From contig JAITAN010000197.1 of NCBI GenBank assembly GCA_031284105.1, positions 1 through 7,732 of the forward strand: a DNA stretch of 7,732 bases, written 5' to 3'. Under the pieces are notes generated by a model. That model did no database searches and was not told where the DNA came from. It worked only from the letters and a program-made list of their open reading frames with translations. This document shows, one piece after another, positions 1-5,963 of this stretch (its first letter is position 1; each line of letters opens with the position of its first letter). The translations under genes and the position numbers were made by a program. Origin of the DNA: Treponema sp. (GTDB lineage Bacteria > Spirochaetota > Spirochaetia > Treponematales > Breznakiellaceae).

Positions 1-19
1 GTACTACAGTACCAATCAT

Positions 20-61
20 CGGTACCGTAGTACCGGCTCGCGGCAGCGTAGCGCCGGCTCG
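20..61. repeat. Two 21-bp imperfect tandem repeats with internal hairpins
   Basis: Positions 20-40 and 41-61 are two 21-bp units that agree at 17 positions, and both end in CCGGCTCG. The first contains a perfect inverted repeat, CGGTAC, a 4-nt loop CGTA, then GTACCG. The second keeps the outer part of the stem, with one T-A pair replaced by C-G. A related GTAC-TACA-GTAC palindrome occupies positions 1-12, so the array may continue beyond the left edge. No gene is seen near it. A TATAAT lies at 73-78 but has no matching -35 element. Confidence 0.5.
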
Positions 62-252
62 TGAGAGAACGCTATAATGGACGTACGGAATAGGCGCGGG
101 ATAGCAAAGCGCTTGATAATGTAAAGAAGAACATGTATAAGAAAACGAAGGGAAACACACACAGGCTGCGGCGCGGGACGCGGCGCATAACCCGAAGAGA
201 GGACGGTTACACCATATCAGCCCAGCCCGCCCGCTTTTATAAAGAACTGCTC

Positions 253-267
253 GGGGGGGGGGGGGGG
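253..267. repeat. Poly-G tract of 15 bases
   Basis: Fifteen consecutive G residues. Tracts of this length are prone to slipped-strand length change and are known in treponemes to modulate promoters or reading frames. No convincing gene or promoter lies beside this one, so any phase-variation role is an inference. The exact count is also the kind of value that assemblies get wrong. Confidence 0.8.
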
Positions 268-337
268 CTCATTAATAAACATAAACGGCAGCATAATTAA
301 CGCTCCTTATACGGATCGCACGGTCCGCGGCATCGGC

Positions 338-508
338 GTACAGCCCGTGCGGCGCGGTTTCAATATACGGCGTTTTTGAGCCGTCCGAACCGCGCCAAAT
401 ATAGTAAAATACTATGGTCTGCGGCCACAACGTACAACCCGTACGAGCGGTTTCAATATACGGCATTTTTGAGCCGTCTGAACCGCTCTAATATACAGTA
501 GAATACTA
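338..508. repeat. Two diverged copies of a structured direct repeat, about 93-bp period
   Basis: Copy 1 (about 338-415) and copy 2 (about 432-508) share the order GTACA-CCCGT, GGTTTCAATATACGGC, TTTTTGAGCCGTC, GAACCGC and a palindromic ATAGTA/TACTAT-like tail. Each folds into a nested hairpin: an outer stem (351-359 with 388-396; 445-452 with 481-488) and an inner stem ACGGC/GCCGT. One outer pair is C-G in copy 1 (353/394) and A-T in copy 2 (446/487), a compensatory change. A minus-strand reading of 272-466 is open, but its peptide repeats only because the DNA does, so I do not call it a gene. Probably a dispersed palindromic element. Confidence 0.7.
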
Positions 509-574
509 TATCACGCTATTATAATAAATGCAAGCCTCCGTGCGTTTTTTTTTCGTTTTTTGTGTTTTTTGTTG

Positions 575-598
575 AAAAACGCCGGAAGCCGCGTTCCG
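575..598 (-). terminator. Possible terminator downstream of the OmpA-domain gene
   Basis: Read on the minus strand, CGGAA, a 6-nt GC-rich loop and TTCCG are followed three bases later by TTTTT (575-579). It lies about 130 bases past the stop of the 727-1980 gene, with nothing else annotated between. The 5-bp stem is short, so this is tentative. The neighbouring 545-573 stretch is almost pure T on the plus strand. Confidence 0.3.
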
Positions 599-673
599 CG
601 CCGGACTGTCCCGTCATGCCCGCGCCGCCTTTACCAGGCCTCCGACATGGGCCAGGTCAGACCTCTAACGCGG

Positions 674-696
674 GCCGCGTCAGACTGCGGCTTTTT
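674..696 (+). terminator. Small GCCGC/GCGGC hairpin with T5 tail, plus strand
   Basis: GCCGC (674-678) and GCGGC (687-691) enclose an 8-nt loop and are followed by TTTTT. In form it is a weak intrinsic terminator for plus-strand transcription, but no plus-strand gene is visible upstream. The stem lies in one of two similar 14-mers (649-662 and 672-685, GGGCC followed by a GTCAGAC core), so it may be part of a local duplication rather than a working terminator. Confidence 0.25.
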
Positions 697-726
697 CCAT
701 ACGTCAATGGATACGATTTCAATGTT

Positions 727-1980
727 CTAATTTTCTAGTAGGGTGATCTCGACGCGGCGGTTGCGTATCCTGCCCTCTTCGTTGTTATTATCCGCAATGG
801 GGTACCGTCCGCCATGTCCCTGTATCACCACCCTGTCCGGCGTGCGGACGCCGCGGTTGATAAAGTAGTCTGCCACTACGGACGCCCGCTCTTCGGACAG
901 TTTTACCATGCTTGCCTCTGATCCCGTATATGCCGTATGACCCGCGACCAGTATGTCCCTATCCTGATACCGCCTGAGAATGGCGCCTATTTTGTCGAGC
1001 TTCTCTTTTTCCGAATCCAAGAGTTCGGCCGAATCCGGCTGGAACTGTATATTTTCGAGACTTATGGAAATGCCGTCATCGACGATTGTAACCCGCGCGT
1101 CCTTTATACCCATCTCCGCAATATCTTTGCCAATCTGATCCGCAATGCTTTCTTTATCCATTTCCTGCGCTTCCACGATTTCAGCCTCCGCGGTCCCTCG
1201 GAATTCTATGGTTTTTCCATCGGAAAGCTCAAAGATGATGCGGAAATTTTCGTTATATGCAATCTCGTGTCCTATGTCTCTATTCCAGTACACCAGTTGA
1301 TCCGATGCGCCCGTGATGCGGATCGGATACAGACCGGAATCAACCGCTTCAGGCTCTAAAAATATACGGTAGGACACGAAAAACGCCGGATACTTCTTGT
1401 CCTTCCATTCTTTTTCACCCAAATACGTATAATGCGCGGTAAAAGGTATGCTGTACGGCTCGGCAATACCGAAACTGTCCCGAAAATCATGCGTTTCATG
1501 CCCTTCAATAGCCCATGTGTCCCCGATAGCAAGGTCTTTGTCGGGAAACGCGGGGACGTTTCTTACCACCGGCATAAAGTACCGCTTGTCTATGCTGATA
1601 TACCCAAGCCTATCACGCTCGAATTCGGACATATAGTCTTTCTGCCACTGGTAACCGCCTTGATATGGGTCTATAGCGCGGGTAGAACCGGCGGCCTGTT
1701 CCGCCGAAGTTTTCCCGTGAACCGTCCGTTCTCCGGTTTGGAACACCGCTTTGATAGAAGCGCGCCCATTATCGGCCGAGGTTGTTTCCACGGCAATGCG
1801 GTTCACGATTTCCGCGCCGTGGCTGAACCGCCTGTTGACGTATACATCTTCTCGTACGGTTGAAAGAATACGGTACTTATCGCCCGCTTTCTGTTTATAT
1901 GCAAAGGTTTCCGCATGAAGCGCGGAGGCAAGGAACAATAGAAATAATAGATATAATAGCGGCGGATAGAACTTATTCAT
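727..1980 (-). CDS. Exported protein with C-terminal OmpA-like peptidoglycan-binding domain
   Basis: The product is 417 residues. Residues 1-23 are a signal peptide (hydrophobic LLYLLFLLFLASA, probable cleavage after LHA). Residues about 24-262 form an aromatic, beta-rich region I cannot assign. Residues about 263-295 are acidic and helical. Residues about 306-415 are an OmpA-type domain: IQFQPDSAEL at 311-320, LSEERA at 361-366, then GHGGRYPIADNNNEEGRIRNRRVEI. Such domains hold proteins to the cell wall from the periplasm or outer membrane. Arg365 matches the conserved ligand-binding Arg, but the partner Asp, 15 residues earlier, is Ala350. The ATG at 1980 is the only start that keeps the signal peptide. 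It has no Shine-Dalgarno and sits at the predicted transcription start. Monocistronic; the domain call is firm, the specific role unknown. Confidence 0.93.
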   Translation of the reverse strand: MNKFYPPLLYLLFLLFLASALHAETFAYKQKAGDKYRILSTVREDVYVNRRFSHGAEIVNRIAVETTSADNGRASIKAVFQTGERTVHGKTSAEQAAGSTRAIDPYQGGYQWQKDYMSEFERDRLGYISIDKRYFMPVVRNVPAFPDKDLAIGDTWAIEGHETHDFRDSFGIAEPYSIPFTAHYTYLGEKEWKDKKYPAFFVSYRIFLEPEAVDSGLYPIRITGASDQLVYWNRDIGHEIAYNENFRIIFELSDGKTIEFRGTAEAEIVEAQEMDKESIADQIGKDIAEMGIKDARVTIVDDGISISLENIQFQPDSAELLDSEKEKLDKIGAILRRYQDRDILVAGHTAYTGSEASMVKLSEERASVVADYFINRGVRTPDRVVIQGHGGRYPIADNNNEEGRIRNRRVEITLLEN

Positions 1981-1986
1981 AGCAAA

Positions 1987-2015
1987 AGTATATCACGGAT
2001 AGGGAAAAGTTTCAA
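1987..2015 (-). promoter_or_regulatory. Promoter of the OmpA-domain gene, predicted leaderless
   Basis: On the minus strand TTGAAA (2010-2015) is separated by exactly 17 bases from TATACT (1987-1992). Each hexamer matches the sigma-70 consensus at five of six positions. Only six bases lie between the -10 element and the ATG, so transcription should begin at or beside the A of the start codon. This agrees with the lack of any Shine-Dalgarno sequence. Confidence 0.65.
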
Positions 2016-2042
2016 ATAAAAATCCCCGCCGGTAAGGGTGCC

Positions 2043-2074
2043 GTCGCGCTTCAGGTGAGCGCGCGGATTGAAAC
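2043..2074 (+). repeat. Solitary type I-C-like CRISPR repeat
   Basis: The 32-bp segment has the layout of type I-C CRISPR repeats. It begins GTCGC and has a perfect 6-bp stem (CGCGCT at 2045-2050, AGCGCG at 2058-2063) around a 7-nt loop. It ends GGATTGAAAC, the characteristic I-C 3' end. The length matches the 31-32 nt usual for that class. No second copy occurs at the expected 65-70 base spacing or elsewhere in the window, and there are no cas genes, so this is not an array. It could be a relic of an array, a stand-alone repeat, or a coincidental hairpin. It sits between the OmpA-gene promoter and the TRAP operon terminator. Confidence 0.5.
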
Positions 2075-2086
2075 AAACAAGGGGTT

Positions 2087-2133
2087 AATAAGAAGAACCG
2101 CCGTATGTTCCGGCAATCCTACACATACGGCGG
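2087..2133 (-). terminator. Intrinsic terminator of the TRAP transporter operon
   Basis: Read on the minus strand, CCGCCGTATGT (2123-2133) pairs perfectly over 11 bp with ACATACGGCGG (2098-2108) across a 14-nt loop, followed by the T-rich tail TTCTTCTTATT. It lies about 135 bases after the dctM stop. There is no T-rich tail on the plus side, so it acts on minus-strand transcripts. Confidence 0.65.
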
Positions 2134-2183
2134 CGCGGGGCATTGCCCAAATTATTCAAAAAGGGAAACGCGGGAATATACTA

Positions 2184-2237
2184 AACCTCCCCGCCTTAAA
2201 AATATCTTGTAAACGCCGCGGTGCGGGCGGGGAGGTT
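2184..2237 (-). other. 12-bp perfect inverted repeat in the dctM 3' untranslated region
   Basis: AACCTCCCCGCC (2184-2195) and GGCGGGGAGGTT (2226-2237) are exact complements separated by 30 nt. The transcript would form a strong GC-rich stem about 30 bases after the dctM stop. No U-tract follows directly, so I read it as an mRNA 3'-end protecting hairpin or a first element of a two-part terminator. The full terminator is at 2087-2133. Confidence 0.55.
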
Positions 2238-2267
2238 GTGGTTGGAACGTATGTAGCCGCGAGGCTG

Positions 2268-3557
2268 CTATGCTCCGAATATCATATTGGGTATCCACAG
2301 CACCAGACCGGGGAGGAATACCAAAATCGCCAGTTCCAGCAGTACCGCTCCTAAGAAGGGCAGACTCGCTCTGGTATAGTCCTCCACCGGACAATCTATA
2401 ATGCCGCAGACCGTATACAGCGCGGAACCTACCGGCGGCGTCATTACGCCGAGCGTTACCACCGTTGCCATAAGCACGCCGAAGTGTACCGGATCGATGC
2501 CGACGGCTCTCACCATAGGCAGAAAGATCGGCGTAAGCAAGAGGAAGTTTACGTTGCTGTCCACGAACATACCGGTAATGAAAAGGAAGCCGAGCATGAT
2601 GAGTACCAGTATCTGGGGGTTTTGGGTAATACCGAAAATCAAATTGCTCAGAACTACCGGCACCTTTACCCATGTGATGGCGTAACTAAACGGTCCCGAC
2701 ATGGCGATGATCAGCATAATGGCGCCGTTGTCTTTCAGCGTCATGATGAGAGCCTCTCTGAAATTCTTCCACGTCAGTTCCTTATAAACAAATTTTCCAA
2801 TAAGGAGCGCATACACAACCGCGAATGCTCCCGATTCCGAGGGGGTGAACACCCCAAAGCGGATTCCAACGATGAGGATGACCGGAAAAAGCAATGCCCA
2901 GATAGACTCCTTTAAGTTAGCCACGAGTTCCCCCACACTAAGGTTCGGCGCATCCGGTCTTGGCGGATCGTATTTTTTGATCCGCGACGTAATGGAAGTG
3001 GTGGTCATCAAAAAAAGCATCATCAGGATGCCGGGAATGATCCCCGCGGCAAAAAGCCGCCCGATGGAAACCTCCCCCACAAAGCCGAAGATGATAAGCC
3101 CCAGACTGGGCGGAATGGTCGCGGTGATGAGCGCTGTTACGCAGTTCACCGCGCAGATATAGCCTTTTTTATACCCGATACGCATCATTTCCGGCCCCAG
3201 TATGCGGGTTTCCATGGCCGCGTCCGCGGTGGCCGAACCGGAAACGCCGCCCATCAGGGTGCTCATTACCACGGATATCTGGGCGGTACCGCCGTACATA
3301 CGCCGCGTGAGGAGCCGTGCAAGGCCGAGGAGCCGCGAGGTGATTCCCGACACGTTCATCAGGTTTCCCGCGAAGATGAAAAAAGGCACGGCAAGAAAGG
3401 CGAAAGATTGGCTTTGGGAAACGATCATCTGGGTGGCGGTCTGGAAGTTGAGATACGGCGAGGACGCAAAATACGCGAACCCCGCGATGCCGATCACAAA
3501 GGCGATGGGCATACCCATCACCAAAAAAACAACAAAACAGGTAAGCAATAGACTCAT
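2268..3557 (-). CDS. dctM: TRAP transporter large membrane subunit DctM
   Basis: The 429-residue product is the usual length for DctM, the roughly 12-helix channel subunit of tripartite ATP-independent periplasmic transporters, which couples substrate uptake to an ion gradient. Visible family signatures are GMPIAF (15-20), LAVPFFIFAGNLM (55-67), GGVSGSATADAA (103-114), IPPSLGLIIFG (148-158), TPSESGAFAVVYAL (238-251), GMFVDSNVNFLLLTPIFLPMV beginning at 329, and TPPVG (373-377). The frame is complete. Its ATG overlaps the dctQ stop as ATGA (3554-3557), a sign of translational coupling, and a GGAGG Shine-Dalgarno lies just upstream within dctQ. Substrate cannot be read from this subunit, but organic acids are typical. 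Confidence 0.97.
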   Translation of the reverse strand: MSLLLTCFVVFLVMGMPIAFVIGIAGFAYFASSPYLNFQTATQMIVSQSQSFAFLAVPFFIFAGNLMNVSGITSRLLGLARLLTRRMYGGTAQISVVMSTLMGGVSGSATADAAMETRILGPEMMRIGYKKGYICAVNCVTALITATIPPSLGLIIFGFVGEVSIGRLFAAGIIPGILMMLFLMTTTSITSRIKKYDPPRPDAPNLSVGELVANLKESIWALLFPVILIVGIRFGVFTPSESGAFAVVYALLIGKFVYKELTWKNFREALIMTLKDNGAIMLIIAMSGPFSYAITWVKVPVVLSNLIFGITQNPQILVLIMLGFLFITGMFVDSNVNFLLLTPIFLPMVRAVGIDPVHFGVLMATVVTLGVMTPPVGSALYTVCGIIDCPVEDYTRASLPFLGAVLLELAILVFLPGLVLWIPNMIFGA

Positions 3558-4045
3558 TTTGCGCCTCCTTGAATTTCTTTTTTATTGAAGTTCAAAATAC
3601 TGCGCCGTATTTTAAGGATGGTCGACAGAACCATCGACAGAGCGGCCGTAACAAGGCTTATCGTAACCAGCGAATAGGGAACCGGTATGGACTGAAATTT
3701 CCGAAGGTATTCGGTCAATGCCAGACGGATCCCGAAAATGATGATGAGCGCTAGGGCGCAAAGGACAATGAAATACAACAGTATTTCTATGATCTTTTGA
3801 ACCTTTTTGGGGAATTGGCGAGTTACGAGGTCAACGCCTACAAGCTGACCGCTTCGCCATGCGATGTCCGCTCCAAGAAAAGCCGTCCATGCGAGAAGCA
3901 ACAACGCAATATCAATGTTCCATGACATGGAAAGGCGGAAAAAACGCAGGATGGCGGACAAGAAAACCAATGCCACCATGAACATAAATCCTACGCCGCA
4001 AACGGCAACTTCGGCCTTGCACAGCGCTCTATATATTTTTCTCAT
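3554..4045 (-). CDS. dctQ: TRAP transporter small membrane subunit DctQ
   Basis: The 163-residue product has the four transmembrane helices of DctQ (about 13-34, 45-62, 86-109 and 125-145). Between helices 2 and 3 it has the typical segment LGADIAWRSGQLVGVDLV. DctQ forms the inner-membrane complex with DctM and helps receive substrate from the binding protein. I chose the ATG at 4045 because GGAGGAG stands just upstream. An ATG at 4072 would add nine residues but lies in the loop of the terminator-like hairpin at 4055-4084. The stop overlaps the dctM start by four bases. Both membrane subunits are intact although dctP is interrupted. Confidence 0.95.
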   Translation of the reverse strand: MRKIYRALCKAEVAVCGVGFMFMVALVFLSAILRFFRLSMSWNIDIALLLLAWTAFLGADIAWRSGQLVGVDLVTRQFPKKVQKIIEILLYFIVLCALALIIIFGIRLALTEYLRKFQSIPVPYSLVTISLVTAALSMVLSTILKIRRSILNFNKKEIQGGAK

Positions 4046-4054
4046 ATCTCCTCC

Positions 4055-4084
4055 AAAAAAAAGCCGGGGCATAGTACCCCGGCT
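4055..4084 (-). terminator. Intergenic terminator or attenuator between dctP and dctQ
   Basis: On the minus strand AGCCGGGG (4077-4084) and CCCCGGCT (4062-4069) form an 8-bp perfect stem around a 7-nt loop. A run of T follows directly and continues to the GGAGG that serves dctQ. This is a textbook intrinsic terminator placed inside an operon. Partial termination here would make more binding-protein mRNA than membrane-subunit mRNA, a common arrangement for binding-protein transporters. Because the U-tract abuts the dctQ Shine-Dalgarno, the structure could also influence dctQ translation. Confidence 0.75.
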
Positions 4085-4092
4085 AGCAAAGT

Positions 4093-4112
4093 CTAAAGTG
4101 GGTACACTTTAG
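4093..4112 (-). other. 8-bp perfect hairpin just after the dctP stop
   Basis: CTAAAGTG and CACTTTAG are exact complements around a 4-nt loop, starting three bases past the dctP stop codon and nine bases before the terminator stem. It has no U-tract of its own. A likely role is blocking 3' exonucleases so that the dctP message outlasts the rest of the operon (inference). Confidence 0.55.
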
Positions 4113-4115
4113 CGT

Positions 4116-5123
4116 TTACAGCCCAAGTTCTCTGAACAATCTGTCTTTCAAACCGGCTGAGAAGCTAAGATCATTATTGGCGTAGAGCGGCGCGATGGCG
4201 TCCTGGAATCCGGCTAGATTGACTTCGGTAATGGTAACGCCCTTATCTTTCATTTGCTGATAGTAGGTGTTTTCTTCACTTGCGATAATCTGGCCGTATT
4301 TCTGAGCGGTTGCGGTGATGGTGTCAAGGAACAATTTCTTGTCCGCTGCCGGCATGGAACTAATCAGCTTGGCCGAACAAACGAAGGATGTTTGGAGCAT
4401 ATAATGCTTGGTGAGCGCAAGGTATTTGGTAACTTCGTAAATAGCCGAGCCGTACGCGGTAGCGACCTGTACCTCGCATCCGTCCAGCGTTTGCTGTTGG
4501 ATACCGGGGAGCGTTTCGCCCCACGATATACCGATATTCGCAAACCCAAAGTACTTGGCGAGGGCATTGCCGATGTTGTTACCGAAACCGCGGATGCGCA
4601 GCCCTTTGAGGTCCGCGACCGTGCTCACCGGCGTGGTGGTGTAGAAGCTGCGGAAACCGTTGTACATATTGGCCACAAAGGAGATCCCTTAGGCTTCAAG
4701 TTTGGCTTGCCATTCTTTGAAGAGCGCGGTATCGGGCAGTTTATCCAAAGCCTTTATATCCGTCAACACATACGGCGCCATCAGGATGTTGAGGTCGGGA
4801 ATGTTGAATTGGCTTGCCAGCCGTCCGGGGTCGGACGGGACAACCAACGGCACGCCGGTTTTCGCCTGGGTCACCAGGTCGTCGGTATTGCTGCCCAGCG
4901 CGCCGTTGACCTGAACGTCGGCTTGAAAACGGCCGGAAGCATTCAGTTTATCCGCTACTTCCTGCATCATCCGGCTTTGACCGGTTGTTGCAGCTTCAGT
5001 TCCCGCGAAGGTAACGACAATTTTGCCGCCGCTTGCACCGCTTGAAGAACCATCAGATCCTCCTTTGCCAAATACCGATGCGCTGACCAGTACTGCCAAA
5101 AGGACACATAAAATCTTTTTCAT
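4116..5123 (-). pseudogene. dctP: TRAP transporter periplasmic binding protein DctP, interrupted by one in-frame stop
   Basis: Reading from the ATG at 5123 gives 335 codons plus the final stop, a normal DctP length. One TAA (codon 145, 4689-4691) splits it into 144 and 190 residues in the same frame. The start follows GGAGGAG at 5129-5135; an upstream ATG at 5177 would lie at the predicted transcription start and is rejected. Residues 1-19 are an export signal (MKKILCVLLAVLVSASVFG) with no lipobox cysteine. Later features are typical of DctP: DLKGLRIRG, whose Arg usually binds the substrate carboxylate, then ISWGETLPGIQQQTLDG. The protein would bind an organic acid in the periplasm and pass it to DctQM. 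Everything after the stop is intact, so the lesion is recent, a sequencing error, or bypassed. Confidence 0.9.
4674..4691 (-). other. In-frame TAA in dctP with a possible GTG restart
   Basis: The sequence reads LEA-stop-GISFVANMYNGF with no frame change. One base change of TAA gives a sense codon such as CAA or AAA. Directly after the stop, AAGGG precedes a GTG (4674-4676) by nine bases, a weak ribosome binding site, so the second half could in principle be translated separately. That half would have no signal peptide and would stay in the cytoplasm. Confidence 0.6.
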
Positions 5124-5182
5124 CTTTTCTCCTCCAAATAGATTGATATGAAAAATGTTTCGCTCATTTAAGAGCAACTAAC

Positions 5183-5211
5183 ATGCTATCATATCTTTTA
5201 AAAGTTGTCAA
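5183..5211 (-). promoter_or_regulatory. Promoter of the TRAP operon
   Basis: On the minus strand a perfect TTGACA (5206-5211) is 17 bases from TAGCAT (5183-5188), which matches TATAAT at four positions. The start point would be near 5176, giving a leader of about 50 nt before the dctP ATG. Confidence 0.6.
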
Positions 5212-5229
5212 ACTTTTTGTCAAACTTTT
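5206..5229. repeat. Tandem 12-bp repeat that duplicates the TRAP -35 element
   Basis: TGTCAAACTTTT occurs twice head to tail (5206-5217 and 5218-5229). Each copy reads as TTGACA on the minus strand, so there are two identical -35 hexamers 12 bp apart. Only the proximal one has standard spacing to a -10. The distal copy might be an operator half-site or an A/T-rich upstream element. Confidence 0.6.
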
Positions 5230-5298
5230 TTATTTTTTTCGCATTATCCATAGAGAGATATACCGTGCGCGTCCAAAAAATTTTGCAAGTATCCCCCG

Positions 5299-5356
5299 AT
5301 GTATAACTCGTCAAACTCCCCATTGGAAAGCCTCGCGGCCCCTCACGGTTATACAT
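5299..5356. other. 9-bp inverted repeat upstream of the TRAP promoter
   Basis: ATGTATAAC (5299-5307) and GTTATACAT (5348-5356) are exact complements 40 bp apart, about 90-150 bp upstream of the dctP -35 element. They could be spaced operator half-sites for a looping regulator, or chance. No regulator gene is in the window. Confidence 0.3.
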
Positions 5357-5430
5357 ACGCTGCTAATTGCGAAAGTAATTTATAAGCCATTATGAAAGCA
5401 AAAGCCCTGCCCGCGCGCAACGGTCTGAAG

Positions 5431-5600
5431 AATTTTTCCCTCCGCGGGGAAAGCTACTTCCTCAAGAGGGGAAACTTTTTCCTCCGGTAGGGAACTTTTT
5501 TCCTCAAGAGGGAAAACTTTTTCCCTCCGCGGGAAAAACTTTTTCCTCCGGTAGGAAACTTTTTTCCTCAACAGGGAAAAATCCTGCCTCAATAGGAAGC
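5431..5600. repeat. Eight-unit tandem array of short palindromes, period about 19-24 bp
   Basis: Each unit has the form TTTTTCCTC, a variable 3-7 base centre, then GGGAAAA-C, so every unit is itself a small hairpin. The centres alternate among CCGCGG, CAAGAG and CCGGTAG types, and the last two units are degenerate. Because the period is close to 21 bp, the minus strand is open through 5380-5592 and would give a charged heptad-like peptide. That frame has no good start signal and is best explained by the DNA repeat. The array lies in non-coding DNA between the TRAP promoter region and the right-hand repeat locus. Confidence 0.8.
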
Positions 5601-5661
5601 CTGTTTCAGTTCATGTTGTGCTGCTTCCGGCTTTGCCCTTGCGGGGGGTTTGGAGAAAAAT

Positions 5662-5688
5662 AGGGGGAAATAAAATGTTTTACCCCCT
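5662..5688. other. Hairpin AGGGGG/CCCCCT with an inner TAAAA/TTTTA stem
   Basis: AGGGGG (5662-5667) pairs with CCCCCT (5683-5688), and inside it TAAAA pairs with TTTTA, leaving a 3-nt bulge. There is no U-tract and no adjacent gene on either strand. Confidence 0.35.
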
Positions 5689-5856
5689 CATGTATTCAGA
5701 CGGAATTTTTAGGCTTGCCGGTAAAAGAAACAGCGAAAAAGAGCAGCGGTCCATGTGCGTTTTTGTTTTTATATAACTTCCCCTCGTATTCCTCCGGATC
5801 AGACGGACGGCCCCGGCAAGCGGAACGGCCGGAAGGGAGCCGCAGCAGGCCCATAG

Positions 5857-5870
5857 GCACGGCCGTGCCT
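5857..5870. other. 14-bp perfect palindrome GGCACGGCCGTGCC
   Basis: This is a fully self-complementary 14-mer in a GC-rich stretch (about 5780-6030) that contains several inverted repeats. Nearby, CCCGCGT (5905-5911) pairs with ACGCGGG (5924-5930). No coding frame in this stretch has a believable start or protein composition. It looks like a cluster of palindromic elements. Confidence 0.5.
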
Positions 5871-5963
5871 GCGGGCCGGTAATGTTGCAGGAGGGCCGAA
5901 CCGTCCCGCGTCCGGGAACCGAAACGCGGGCTCTACGGTACGAGGCGGAAAAGGCCGGGCCCA

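Noticed and set aside
73..78. TATAAT as a promoter near the left edge
   Set aside because: No -35 element at suitable spacing and no gene downstream on the plus strand.
272..466. Minus-strand 64-codon frame
   Set aside because: The peptide repeat YIETA follows from the duplicated palindromic DNA, and no start signal is present.
937..1863. Plus-strand open frames opposite the OmpA-domain gene
   Set aside because: They are antisense shadows of a gene with an intact signal peptide and OmpA domain, and they have no start signals.
2152..2673. Minus-strand open frame overlapping the dctM 3' end
   Set aside because: It is an alternative frame of dctM with Arg- and Gly-rich composition and runs through the 3' hairpin. 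DctM in the correct frame is complete.
4254..5045. Long plus-strand open frame of 263 codons across dctP
   Set aside because: It is antisense to dctP, whose family motifs, signal peptide and Shine-Dalgarno are clear. The plus-strand peptide has no recognisable domain and no ribosome binding site.
5380..5592. Heptad-like charged peptide on the minus strand
   Set aside because: The periodicity comes from the roughly 21-bp palindrome array; no Shine-Dalgarno and no homologous domain.
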